The notes under the pieces: generated by a model
What the model saw: only the letters and a program-made list of their open reading frames with translations
What the model was told of the DNA's origin: nothing
Databases searched by the model: none
Source: Metellina segmentata
Lineage: Eukaryota; Arthropoda; Arachnida; Araneae; Tetragnathidae
Length of the DNA stretch: 64,000 nucleotides
Reading direction: 5' to 3'
Assembly: GCA_947359465.1 (NCBI GenBank)
Contig: OX375883.1
Location: 91,940,911-92,004,910 of the forward strand
Shown: one piece after another, positions 33,471-44,516 of the stretch
Layout of the letters: every line of letters starts with the position of its first letter
Numbering within the stretch: the first letter of the stretch is position 1
Translations under genes and position numbers: made by a program

Positions 33471-33710
33471 TTGGCAATACCCGGAATCAAAAGTAGAGTT
33501 TATATCCACATGGAAGAAAGTGCGTTCATATCAATCACACTCACAGTTAAATTTTTGCACTTTGATAAAGACACTTTAAAATTTTCTTGGCCTAAAACAG
33601 AGGATATATCTGAAATTGATTTTAGTGATCATTCAGTAAATAGACTCCCTGAACCAGCATTTGATAAACGAATGGACTATATATTTTTAATGTTACGTAC
33701 AATGACTTAA
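33471..33710 (+). pseudogene. Fragment resembling the tail of a transposon-encoded protein
   Basis: The 79 codons contain KFSWPKTEDISEIDFSD and RLPEPAFDKRMDYIF. From memory this recalls a tail pattern (F.WP..ED...I...D...LP.P) found in some animal transposon proteins that I cannot name with certainty. It ends at TAA 33708-33710 and is followed by repeated GTGTGAGTCAC motifs. It could alternatively be a captured host fragment. Confidence 0.3.
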
Positions 33711-33818
33711 ACATGGGATAATATGTTTTCTATATTTTACTATGCAAGATTAAGAAAAATGTTTCTAATGTATGTTTTCTTAGTGTTTTAATTGTCAGTA
33801 AAAATGTTTTTGTGAAGT

Positions 33819-34097
33819 GTAGTGTGGGTCACATTTGCCATGTAGTGTGAGTCACAAACAAAATGTCATGTTGTAAATTAATTATATATTTAATTAATCT
33901 ATTAATAATCTGCTATTAAAGTACAATTATTTGAAGTTCCAATAATTTTAAAACAAAATTTTTTGATAGTCAACAGAGGAAGAAACAAGAGTTTTTATAC
34001 TTAATCAAAGTATCACTTCCATTTCATGTAGTGTGAGTCACAGCTCAGTTTTCCCCATGAACAGAGAATACCCAGTAAGATAAATGAAATTTAGTAG

Positions 34098-34166
<69 letters not shown>

Positions 34167-34275
34167 TAAACCTTAACTGAAGTAAAACAAGTTGCAAATC
34201 TCATTTTATTGTAATATTAATTTTTTTTATGGTAGCTTTAAAATTCAAGTTTAGCTCACTTGTAGTGTGAGTCAC
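33819..34275 (+). repeat. Four spaced copies of TGTAGTGTGAGTCAC
   Basis: The 15-bp motif is at 33819 (one change), 33841, 34027 and 34261. It contains TGAGTCA. Spacing is irregular (22, 186, 234), which fits subterminal transposon repeats more than a satellite. Confidence 0.75.
34101..34163. repeat. (TA)n microsatellite
   Basis: About 31 uninterrupted dinucleotides. Confidence 0.98.
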
Positions 34276-34957
34276 GCATGGAACTAGCCAATTGCATAAA
34301 TTGTTATCGTATTTATCAATATTTTTCTAATGTCTTTTTCGAAATGCTCTATTTCAGCTCAGGAAGTCAAAATACGACATTCGACTTTTTGATATTAATT
34401 CGACACTGCACGTCTTTCGTTTTTCCAAATTCTGCATTTTTTCATCGGAATTTTGCTTTTGTTTCAGTGGTTGTTTTTTTGCATATTGCAATACATTATT
34501 CTGGAATTAAATGTATATGTTTGCTTCCGAAGTAAATTGTAGAAGCTATGAAAAAGTTAAAACGAAGTTAAAAGTATTTTCCGTACAACTTAAATGATTG
34601 CATTTTTCTATGTAAGAAAAGTGATTATTTTAATTCACTGTTCAATCAACATTTAACTATTTCAACCCGAGCAACTCCTGGTTATTCAGTTAGTAACAAA
34701 TACAAAATTAACTTACTTTTGAAAGTATTATTACTTTCGTGAATGGGAGACGAATAGGGATGGTTTTCGAAAAGCCCATAATTTTGGGACACAAATCCCA
34801 AAACGAATCACTGAAATTATCTAGATGCCATGTTCTGCTCGTACTTGTTATTTCCCAGTACTTAACCTGTCCTCATGAGCTCGATTTCAAACGAACTGCC
34901 TTTTTAATTAATCATAAGTTTCTCAAGTTTATAACATACTTGATATTATAGTTAGAT

Positions 34958-35407
34958 TAGGCCCGGAGCACACACCCGGTTTTTAAACGTGCGGCGTCGC
35001 TGCCGCAAAGCAAATGCTATCTGACATACATTAGATCCAATGGAGTAGTGCACACATGCCTCCGGCGCCGCTACGGCGACGCACGTCCAACTTGGGTGCA
35101 ATTTGTACCGCAGTTCCCCACGGCGCCTCACACGCTTCTCTGGTCTCAAGTACCTTGTTTTCATAAATAAATTGAAAATAAATAATAATTAATAAATGGT
35201 TGTATCCAGTAACATCTATTTTGTTTCAAAATATACTTTTTTTTTTACACCAAGTAAGCGAAATAAACACGTTTTCTTCGATAGAATATGTATCGCAAAT
35301 GGCGCGAAATGAGTACTTGCGTCATTTCACGGTTATGTGTGCATAGTTGAGCTTCGATGCCGCAACGGCGCCGCATGTTGAAATATAGGATGCGTGCACC
35401 GGGCCTA
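34958..35407. mobile_element. MITE with GC-rich arms, copy 1
   Basis: GGCCCGGAGCACAC at the left and GTGCACCGGGCC at the right are inverted, with TA on both sides. The arms are rich in CGGCGCCGC and similar palindromes, and the centre is AT-rich. A second copy in opposite orientation lies at 53933-54361. Confidence 0.8.
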
Positions 35408-35605
35408 ATAGTTTCGTTTAGGACTTATTAATGTATGCTACTGTGAATAACCAACAAGTGAGAACACCGAGATACGAAAGCTGAAAACAAATCTAAGCCT
35501 TAAACAACCTTACAAGTCAACTTCATTCTCCTTGGTTTTTACGAATTATTTAAGCCTTAAATTAAAAATTTAGCCCTAAAAACGTTACTCGCATTTGATA
35601 CCTTA

Positions 35606-35611
<6 letters not shown>

Positions 35612-35641
<30 letters not shown>
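35612..35641. repeat. (CT)n microsatellite
   Basis: About 14 CT units. Confidence 0.95.
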
Positions 35642-35642
<1 letters not shown>

Positions 35643-35722
35643 TTGTTTTGAATATAAGCATCAACCTGTTCTGTTTATACATCCAAAAGATAATTTGGTA
35701 ATTTTTAATTAACGTACTAGAG

Positions 35723-36860
35723 CAGTGTTTCCCATAGTGTGGTACGCGTACCCCCAGGGGTACGGGAAGAGTTTGGTGGGGGTACGCGTTGCACCGGAGT
35801 TTGGTGGACTGATAATCTGATATTTCTCAAAGTCGTTATTATGCATTGGAAGTCGATGAGTCCACTGATATTGCGAATTTTGCAAATCTTATGGCGTTTG
35901 CTAGATACGAAAAAATCTTAATGATAGATTTGAGTTGAGAAATAGTTTACATGACTGGAAATGGCTTTGTAAACTAGCATACTTAGCAGATATATTCTCT
36001 GTTTTAAATTGCCTCAACTTATCGTTACAAGGCAAAGAAATTTCATTGTTTCACGTTCAAGATAAAGTGAACGCTGCTATCGCAAAACTAAAGTTATGAC
36101 AAAAGAGAGTTAGTATTGGAGAAGTAGACTCGTTTCCCTCTCATCGTGAGTTTATAACACGTTCGACAACTAAAATTGATGCTGATACTCTGAAATGCAT
36201 AACGCAGCATTTGGAGAGTATGCAAGTGGGCTTGAAAAACTATTTCCCTGATTTAACCAAAAATATGGAATGAATAAGATATCCGCTTAACATTAACACA
36301 ACATCCATGCCAGAAGATTTGTCGCATGCGGAAGAAGAGCAATTCTTTTAATTGGCTTCAGACGGATTCTTGAAAAATAAATATAAGGAGAGTATTTTAA
36401 CATCATTCTGGTTATAAATGCAACTTGTGTATCTGGTTTTAACAGAAGAAGTTCTAAAATACATCTTGCCTTTTCCAACTTCATATTTATGTGAAGATGC
36501 TTTTACAGCATTTGTAGACATTAAGTCGAAAAAAAGGAACAGACTATTGGACGCGGAACCACATCTCAGATTAAAATGAACAACCAGGGAATCAAATTAT
36601 GACGATCTGTTAACTCAGCACAAACAATTTCATCCTTCTCATTGATCCAAATAAACGTTTTTTTAAATATAACTTTTATTTATATTTTATTATGAATAAT
36701 TTTATTTCTCTTTTCTTATTATTTTGTGTATGTCACAAAAAAAAGAAAAAAAAAACATTTTGATTGTTATTAAAATACATTCATTTTTTTGACGAGGGGT
36801 ACTCAGCGTTACGAAAATTATAGAAGGGGTACACATGTGTCAAAAGTTTGGGAAACACTG
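35723..36860 (+). mobile_element. hAT element inside SINE-A, perfect target duplication
   Basis: CAGTGTTTCCCA and TGGGAAACACTG are exact inverted ends, flanked by TACTAGAG on both sides (35715-35722 and 36861-36868). A subterminal GGGGTACG/GGGGTAC motif is present in both ends. 1138 bp. Confidence 0.94.
35840..36645 (+). pseudogene. hAT transposase remnant (ZBED5-like)
   Basis: Readable pieces include EVDESTDIANFANLM at the start, HREFITRSTTKIDADTL in the middle and LPFPTSYLCEDAFTAF at the C-terminal dimerisation site. Several stops interrupt it, and the N-terminus with the BED finger is missing. It resembles, but is clearly not the same subfamily as, the relic at 410-958. Confidence 0.82.
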
Positions 36861-36970
36861 TACTAGAGCAACATAACGGGCTATTGACAATCTTCTAAGG
36901 GAAAGATACTAGGACAACACCACGTAATTTTGAACCAGGGTCAGATGACGAGGCAACACCTGAGCTACTT

Positions 36971-37540
36971 CCATAAGGAAATCAGATTGATCGAAAAAGT
37001 AAAATAGAATTTCGTGAACTTACTGGCGAAAATTCTTATTTTTTAAGATGCATGGCGCTAAGCGTTATGTAGCACACTTTTTAAGGTGAGGTAATTCTGT
37101 TCTGCAATTTGTAATTCATGCTCATTTCTCACTTTTAACACGGATGATACAAAGAACACCTTCACTGACACGCACGAAATGTAGTTCCATTTTACAATCG
37201 TAGATCAAGTTGTTGTCAAAAACGACTTTCGACCGGCTAAAACGGCTTCCATATCACGTATGCCACCGCTGCAAATCCCTTTCGTCGATTCCTGCAATCA
37301 ACGGTATTTCGATCCATGGCCTGCGGAGCGAAGCTACGGAAACGTACCGCTGCAGCATTGCGGGAACTAGTCGGAAAGGGTGCCGCCGCTGCCTTCGCGT
37401 AATTTCGTTGATTGTTCTCAGTTATAATGAAAGATTTTCTAACCAGGATGGTACGATCCTATAAGGGGACGAGCAAGCACTTTTGAATGCAAGTTCCAAT
37501 ATATCAATATATACATTTTTTCATTAAGATAAAATTTATA
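36971..37540. other. Unique DNA with a GC-richer patch
   Basis: 37200-37440 is richer in GC and contains an 84-residue plus-strand open frame with six cysteines and no family match. An exon, a regulatory element or an old repeat are all possible. Confidence 0.25.
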
Positions 37541-38770
37541 CCACTAGTGCTTTAAAAAAAACATGAAGATGACTAGAGAAGACTAACCATATGATTACAT
37601 TACAATGAGGCCCAATGATTTATGTAGGGTTATTTTTACAGTAGACACTTTGAAAAACAGTATTAAAAGAACATTAATAGTTTATTTTATCAATTAAAAA
37701 AAAAAAACTTTTTTTTTTTAAAATCTTTATTTCATGTACAAATTAGCAAATACGTCATAATAAAAATACGAAAAGAATCATCTGTATATTAATTGCAAAA
37801 AAACCCTTAGCATTTTAAGTGCATTTGTTGTCGTGAAAAACAAAACTGTGATAAAAGGACTTTATAGTTTAAAAATTAATCGGTAATTATGAAAATGATT
37901 ACAAAGATTCTAACACATGGCTATATTATAATCTGTACTTTATAACTCACAATGTGAAGAATAGTAAAATAGTCATAATTGATTTTATCAATTTAAAAAA
38001 AATTATTTTTCTTGATCTAAATTTCATACACAAATTATCAACCATAAAAAAAAACACTATGGAAAGTTTATTTAATACATCTTAATCAACAATCCGAAAA
38101 GTATCACCTGTATGTTGTTTGCAAAAAAAGCCTTAGCATTTTAAGTGCATTGTTGTCGTGAAAAACAAAGCTGTGTGATGAAAGGACTTTATAGTTTAAA
38201 AATTAATCGGTTATTATGAAGATGACTACAAAGACTAACACATGGCTATATAAATTATGTAGTGTTCTTTATAGCACAATGTGTTAAAACAGTCATAATT
38301 GATTTTTTTTTATCGATTTAAAAAAAAAATTAATTTCCTAAATCTTTATTCCTTGCACAAATTTCCAACTATATAAAACACCCCGAAAAGTTTCATGTTC
38401 GTAAATTAATTACAAGAGCTTTAGCATTAAAAATTCTTGTAAAAAAGGACTTAATAGTTTAAAAACTAGTCGTTTATTATTAAAATGACAAAAGATAAGT
38501 TCAATGATTTATGTAGTACCTTTTCGTAACAGAACTTTGAAAAACTATTAAAAATTTTATAAAAAACAATTATGATTTTTTTATAGTTCACTATTTTCTA
38601 AATCTTTATTAATTTCACAAATTATCAAATACATTCTAAAAAACACCCCGAAAAGAGTCAAGCCTGTATATTAATTGCAAAAAGGCTTACTCTTTTAAAT
38701 AAGAATGAGACAAAAGCCGAGAAAAAGGACTTAAAGTTTGTCTCAAAGGATAGCTTAAAAGTTAGTCATT
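37541..38770 (+). repeat. Diverged ~265-330 bp tandem repeat
   Basis: AAAGGACTT(T/A)ATAGTTTAAAA recurs near 37855, 38183, 38447 and (partial) 38726, each preceded by a TTTATT-CAAATTA(G/T)CAA block. AT-rich and non-coding. Confidence 0.7.
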
Positions 38771-38872
38771 TTCACTCCTCTCTCTCTGGTATACAACTCT
38801 CAATAGAAAATCTTTAATAACTTACCAAATAATACAGCTACAGCTATGAAATTTCGCTCACACATTCTTTAA

Positions 38873-40127
38873 GGTGCCTGCCTACGTTCGGAGACCTTTT
38901 TTTTAAATATTTCAAAAATTGACTTGTTATGTGCATTATACTATCAAATACATCTAAAAACTATGAATAAGATATAAAATAGCTATATATGTTTTTTTAA
39001 TTTTCATTTTTTGCTAAAAATAAACAAAAAAATCTCAATAAATTAACAACTAAGCAAAACAACAAAACTCAAATTCAAATTAAGATATTCTATTTTTGTA
39101 AATTGTATTGTGTTATCAAAACCCTCTTCTAGGATATCTACCCATTTTATAACTGAAACTTTGTATTAAAAATATTTATGCAATTAAACCATTCGACATA
39201 GAAAAAAATCTTAAAAAATTATTACAACTCTATACTTATGTAATCAAAAAGCTAAAAAATAATGCATAAACAATTAAAATAAAGGTAGGTTACCTGAATT
39301 GAACCCTTTACAATATTCTACCAAAGTTTAAAATTATTTGAAGCATAATGTTATGAGTTATGATGTTGTGCGGAAGAGCAAAATGTAAAAAATCTGATTT
39401 TGAGAAAAAGCATAAAATAAAAAAAGACTTCTACACTTACACATTAGTTAAAAAACCTGACATTAAATAGCTCCTGATTTGTAAAGGTCACCTTTTTGAT
39501 CATTGAAAACTGATGTTTTTTTCTTCCAAATGGCTTTTAAAGGTTTCTTGCAGGGTGGAATGATTCTTCGAATCTCGAATCCGCAAACCGTCCAAGTGTC
39601 TATAGCCTTCTACTGTAAAACACCCAGGATTTGTCAAATTAAGCCTATTGAAAACATTTAGGCAACCTTTAAAACCATCGTTAAATTGAATTATGGCATC
39701 ATAGGCTCCTAACTTGACAGTTTTGAGGCTGACAAACACCTCTTTTGGCACTCGTTGCCAAATTACACCATTGAAACACTCGTTGACGTTTTGAGTTTTG
39801 CCGTGGAGACATTTCTCTGACAAATCTTACTAGAAAAACTTAATTAAACAATTACTTAACCTTTTTTTTTTAATATTCAATGTGATCGAACAAATTTTAA
39901 TATTCTATGCTGGTTTTTCGTCCCACTTCCATTAGCAAAACACTACTTACGGTTTGAAAATCTGTCAACTTACTAATATTAAAAGTTCAGAAACTAGAGT
40001 TCTAAGTTAGATAGAAACAAAATTTATACTGATTTAGAAAGCTAAGAAACTATACTTTCAAAGTTAGGCAAAATTAAAAAAATCGTATTTTTCTCCACAA
40101 ATGCAGTTTTATAGGTAGGCAGGCACC
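38873..40127 (-). mobile_element. TTAA-type DNA transposon (Kolobok-like candidate)
   Basis: GGTGCCTGCCTAC at the left is exactly inverted at the right (GTAGGCAGGCACC), and both sides are flanked by TTAA (38869-38872, 40128-40131). TTAA targets are typical of piggyBac and Kolobok. The coding remnant inside does not look like piggyBac. 1255 bp. Confidence 0.83.
39500..39823 (-). pseudogene. C-terminal part of a transposase-associated protein
   Basis: The 107 residues contain CLHGKTQNVNECFNGVIWQR, then PKEVFVSLKTVKLGAYDAI and FNDGF. The pattern GKTQN.NE..N..IW...PK..F recurs, as I recall, in many arthropod and cnidarian transposon-derived proteins related to Mutator/Kolobok-type transposases. 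That identification is from memory. No upstream coding continuation was found, so it is a fragment, though still open. Confidence 0.55.
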
Positions 40128-40160
40128 TTAAAGCTATAAAATTAATATTACACAGAAAAG

Positions 40161-40632
40161 AGATAAACATTTATGATCATTTTCAGGCTAGTGTTTTCTT
40201 AAAACAAGGATGCAGACGTATTAAGACCAAAAAACCCGTAAATTGACTCTAAACCCCATAGTTGCTGTTCTAACGCTCTCTCTCAGTTTTTGCTTTGCGA
40301 TATGTTCCACTATATTTGGGCTAGCACGTAAGAACTATTGCTAGAATCTATTCTATGTAATCGAATGGATATTTCATGGAAATCAAATAAAAAAAGAGAT
40401 AAACATTTCTGATCATTTTCAGGCTAGTGTTTTCTTAAACCAAGGATGCAGACGTGTTAAGACCAAAAAACCCGTAAATTGACTCTAAACCCCATAACTT
40501 CTGTTCTAACGCTCTCTCTCAGTTTTTGCTTTGCGATATGTTCCACTATATTTGGGCTAGCACGTAAGAACTATTGCTAGAATCTATTCTATGTAATCGA
40601 ATGGATATTTCATGGAAATCAAATAAAAAAAT
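40161..40632 (+). repeat. 236-bp tandem duplication
   Basis: Two nearly identical units (40161-40396 and 40397-40632) differ at only a few visible positions. Shorter echoes of the unit end (TGGATATTTCATGG) follow to 41250. Confidence 0.9.
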
Positions 40633-40863
40633 TGTGCTACGAATAATTAATAGAGATATGAACGAATTCTACAACTTTCAAACCGAAACTTCAATGCCTA
40701 ACGATTCAATGGAATCGAATGAATATTTCATGGGGGGAAAAATCAAAAATCGTATTACAAATATTTAATAGAGATTCTACAACTATATACAACTACCAAC
40801 TACAACAATAGAATTCTACAACTTTCAAACCGAAACTTCAATGCCCAACAATTCTATTGAATT

Positions 40864-41196
40864 CAGCCGACCAACAGTTATAATGGTTAAGGTGTTAGCC
40901 TCTAGATCGGAAGGTTCCTGGTTCGAATCCGGGTCCGGGCATGGATGTTTGTAAGCGTATGGTGTAGAGGCGGCTGGTGCACCTTAAATCTGTCGTGGCC
41001 GAAAGTCCTCACGTTGGGTTGGCGTGGAAGTTTGGAGAGTGGGGTGCCAGCTCAGGGTTTTCTTCGTCATCTGACCGTGGTTCAAAATTACGAGGTGTTG
41101 TCCTCGGATCTTTCCCTTAAGGGACTGATCCCGGACCGTCGTCAATAGCCCGTTGTGTTGCTTTTGTACGACGTTAACTAAAATTACCATTACCAT
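40864..41196 (+). mobile_element. Full-length SINE-A with target duplication
   Basis: Complete copy between CTATTGAATT at 40854-40863 and 41197-41206. Confidence 0.93.
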
Positions 41197-41394
41197 CTAT
41201 TGAATTGAATGGATATTTCATGGAAATCAAATCAAGAATCGTGCTACAAATGTTTAATAGAGACATGAAATTAATTTTACAGTCATCAGGCCGAAACTTT
41301 AATGTCATACTCAAGCTACAAGAGAGCAATAACTAAAAAGTTTGAATGATTATGAATGCCCCATATATTATAAGTTAGTATCCTGTAAGATATT

Positions 41395-41492
41395 CTCGGA
41401 TCTTTCCCTCAAGGGACTGATCCCGGACCGTCGTCAATAGCCCGTTGTGTTGCTCTAGTATGACGTTAACTAAAATTCCCATTACCATTACC
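41395..41492 (+). mobile_element. SINE-A 3' fragment
   Basis: TCGGATCTTTCCCTCAAGG to the GACGTTAACTAAAATT tail. Confidence 0.8.
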
Positions 41493-41502
41493 TGTAAGAT
41501 AT

Positions 41503-41795
41503 TCGGTTCGTGGTAGCCCAGTTAGAAGAGTAACGGATTAGCAAGATGAAGGTTACGAGTTCGAATCCAACCTAAGACCGTCGTGTGAAAAGAGCTGATG
41601 CACGTTAAATCGGTTGTATCCTCAAATGTCCTCGCATTGATATGGAAGTTTGGAGAGTCGGGTGCCATCTGGGTATAATCTCATCATCTGACTATGGTTT
41701 AAAATTACGTGGTGTTGTCCTCGAATCCCTTTTATCCCGAACCGTCGCCTATAGCCCGTTATGTTGGTCCTATGTAACGTTAATTAAATACCTAC
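41503..41795 (+). mobile_element. SINE-B copy
   Basis: Head GGTAGCCCAGTTAG and GAGTTCGAATCC, body GACCGTCGTGTG, core GCACGTTAAATCGG, shortened 3' part. Confidence 0.82.
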
Positions 41796-41799
41796 CCTG

Positions 41800-42432
41800 T
41801 AAGAATTTTCAAGTCGCGAAAATCCTGAAGTTGTCAAATCTATGGCTATTAACAGTCTAAACACTCAGCTTTTTCTGACTTAGGTGGTTAGTTTGAAAAT
41901 GAAATAAATTGGCCTTAGTACAAGAAACTTCTGTAAACAAAGTTTCTAAACCTTTCAATTTCTGTCCCTCTTGTTTATAATTGGTTATTTTCCTTAAGTG
42001 GGGTGACTGTCTCAGTGGGTTTGCCCATGGGCTATCATGGGTGTATTTCTCACTTCTGTGTGAATGAAACTTTTCTTGTCGTAAAAATGTCGATTTACTT
42101 GGTGTAAGTAAAACTTTAAGTTATTGAATCTGATTTTGCACCTTAAACATATTCAACCAATCAACAAACTTTTTGAACGAGTGTCTCTATGATTACTCAA
42201 AAGTTTTTCAAATTTAAAAGAATATAAAAGAAGTTTCAGATAAAAAATAAATTTTTTACCTTAAACATGAATATTGATAGCCAAGACTACTAAGTTTTAA
42301 TAGTAAATTTCTTTTGGGAGATCTAAAGATTCAGGAAATAAAATTTGATCAAAAACTTTAATAACTTTTGTTAAATTTAAAATTTGATCGAAGTTTACTA
42401 GAAATTCGATCAAGATTTACCGTATTTTTTGT
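41800..42432. other. No recognisable feature
   Basis: AT-rich, no repeat or gene recognised. Confidence 0.35.
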
Positions 42433-42447
42433 TACCAAATATACAGT

Positions 42448-42773
42448 GCCGACCAACCGGTATAGTGGTTAAGGTGTTAGCCTCTAGATCGGAAGGTTCC
42501 TGGTTCGAATCCGGGCCCGGGCATGGATGTTTGTAAACGTATGGTGTAGAGGCGGCTGGTGCACCTTAAATCTGTCGTGGCCGAAAGTCCTCACGTTGGG
42601 TTGGCGTGGAAGTTTGGAGAGTGGGGTGCCAGCTCAGGTGTTGCTTCGTCATCTGACCGTGGTTCAAAATTACGAGGTGTTGTCCTCGGATCTTTCCCTT
42701 AAGGGACTGATCCCGGACCGTCGTCAATAGCCCGTTGTGTTGCTCTAGTACGACGTTAACTAAAATTACCAAT
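42448..42773 (+). mobile_element. Full-length SINE-A with target duplication
   Basis: Complete copy flanked by TACCAAATATACAGT (42433-42447) and TACCAAATATACGGT (42774-42788). The B box GGTTCGAATCC is at 42502-42512. Confidence 0.94.
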
Positions 42774-43002
42774 TACCAAATATACGGTACTACCAAATAT
42801 ATTAAAATCTGTAGAAAATTTGAATTTCCTTGTAAGATCTTAAATTTCTATTTTATACTCAATTACCACTTTTGTGTTTTAGCCGATTTATTTTATATTT
42901 GAGCGACTAAAATTACTATTGAAATAAAGTTTAAGCAAGACTTGATTGCAACTATTTTTTCAAAAATGTATGCTACCAATGTTATTTTACAAGTTTCTTG
43001 GC

Positions 43003-43300
43003 TGTCCTCTAGATCGGAAGGTTCCTGGTTCTAATCCTGGTCCGGGCATGGATGTTTGTAAGCGTATGGTGTAGAGGCGGCTGGTGCACCTTAAATCTAT
43101 CGTGGCCGAAAGTCCTCACGTTGGGTTGGTGTGGAAGTTTGGAGAGTGGGGTGCCAGCTCAAGTGTTGCTTCGTCATCTGACCGTGGTTCAAAATTACGA
43201 GGTGTTCCTCGTATCTTTCCCTTAATCGACTGATCCCGGACCGTCGTCAATAGCCCGATGTGTTGCTCTAGTACGACGTTAACTAAAATTACCATTTTTT
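43003..43300 (+). mobile_element. SINE-A, 5' truncated
   Basis: Begins inside the head at CCTCTAGATCGG; body and tail are complete, with small changes. Confidence 0.87.
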
Positions 43301-43309
43301 TTTTACCTT

Positions 43310-44508
43310 AGCTGTGATAATCCTGATTATTTGATGAATTCTAAAAATTGCTCACTTCAAAAGTATTAAACATTCTACATTATTTTCTTATTACTTACGT
43401 AATGTAAATGTAAAGACATTGTGTTTATACAATCATAGTATATTCACAGTATTCGAGATAATTCAAAAAATAACTCGAACTTTAAATCGTATTTTCCCAA
43501 TAATTAAATTAACTGTTGAGAGTATTTCTTGTTATTGTAATCCAATTAGTCTAATGACTCTTATACGTTTTTTTTATTTATAGTTATCTCGATTCGTTAA
43601 AGTAAGTCATTATCTTTTTTACTTCGAGACGTGATCATAATTAACTGCTTTCAAAGTCGCTAAGTAGTAACTGTTCAGAAATTCTAAACGCATTAATTCT
43701 TTCAAGAAAATTCAGACGAGTTGTTACTTTTTTTGATCAGCTGTTTGAGTAATTGAATAAATGATGGCGGAGTACCATTTCAACGAAGAAAGAATATTAA
43801 AAAATAGAATAGATTTCAATGATAAATGTGTCCATCCATCGAATCATAAATGATCCAGTGTTGCCAAATAAAAAGACTAAAAAGAGACTCGTACACGCTG
43901 CAAACGATAATGTTTTTCAGCTAATGAAACGTCTGATAAATTGCCAAGAAACGATAACAGATGATAACGTTAAATAGCAATAGATTATTTTTCGTTTTAC
44001 ACTAATAAATGTAAAACTGAAGAAAATACTTTTCATTGAAATTATATTATTTTATTTGAAGCGATGAATGATTTTTGTTTATAAAATCCAAATAATAGCG
44101 AACACGAAACATTATTGTCTGTTATAAACATCGTTTAATCTATCGTTACCTCTGCAAATCTGGTGTCAATTAGAACGAGCATTCGTGGAAAGATAATTTT
44201 TTGAAACTAAGCAGTATTTACTAATTTAATGATGGCAGTGGGATGTTAAAAACTTAGTTACATATTTTTGAAATTATTTTGAAAAAATTTGGTAGAGTAG
44301 TTTGTTTTTGAAACTCTTAAGGCAAAATTTTATTGAAAAATATCGAGTATATTTTCATGTATTAATTGTATGTGTGTGTATTTTTACTATTACTCTAGTT
44401 TTAAATTTGAAATACTCCGAAGCTGTGTGAGAGGGATTTTCAGTGTGCACACACACACAAACAAATCAGAGCAATGCGAAGATTTTACATCCACTACGCA
44501 AATACTCT
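43310..44508. other. No recognisable feature
   Basis: AT-rich DNA; only a short (CA)n run near 44450. No transposon ends or coding signal. Confidence 0.4.
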
Positions 44509-44516
44509 CTCATGAC

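Larger units (their letters stand above)
33028..34691 (+). mobile_element. Helitron-like element carrying other transposon DNA
   Basis: The left end TCTACCTATATAAGAAAGG with ACAAATCTACACCGTTTGAC matches the opposite-strand element at 12840-13251. The right end is CCCGAGCAACTCCTGG then TTATTCAGTTAG and T, the same terminus type with TTAG for CTAG. Foreign material (33460-34280) lies inside. Confidence 0.55.
35697..36970 (-). mobile_element. SINE-A fragment split by a hAT element
   Basis: The tail TTTTTAATTAACG lies left of 35715. After the hAT element, the body continues AACATAACGGGCTATTGAC to about 36965 and is truncated before the head. Confidence 0.8.

Noticed and set aside
40945..41148. 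Recurring 67-codon frame (MFVSVWCRGGWCTLNLSWPK...) and its antisense partner
   Set aside because: Present in every SINE-A copy, begins inside the tRNA-like head region and has no coding signature beyond copy similarity.
42448..42520. tRNA gene with A and B boxes
   Set aside because: Only the tRNA-like head of a SINE; the acceptor stem does not close as in a true tRNA, and the same head begins each SINE copy.
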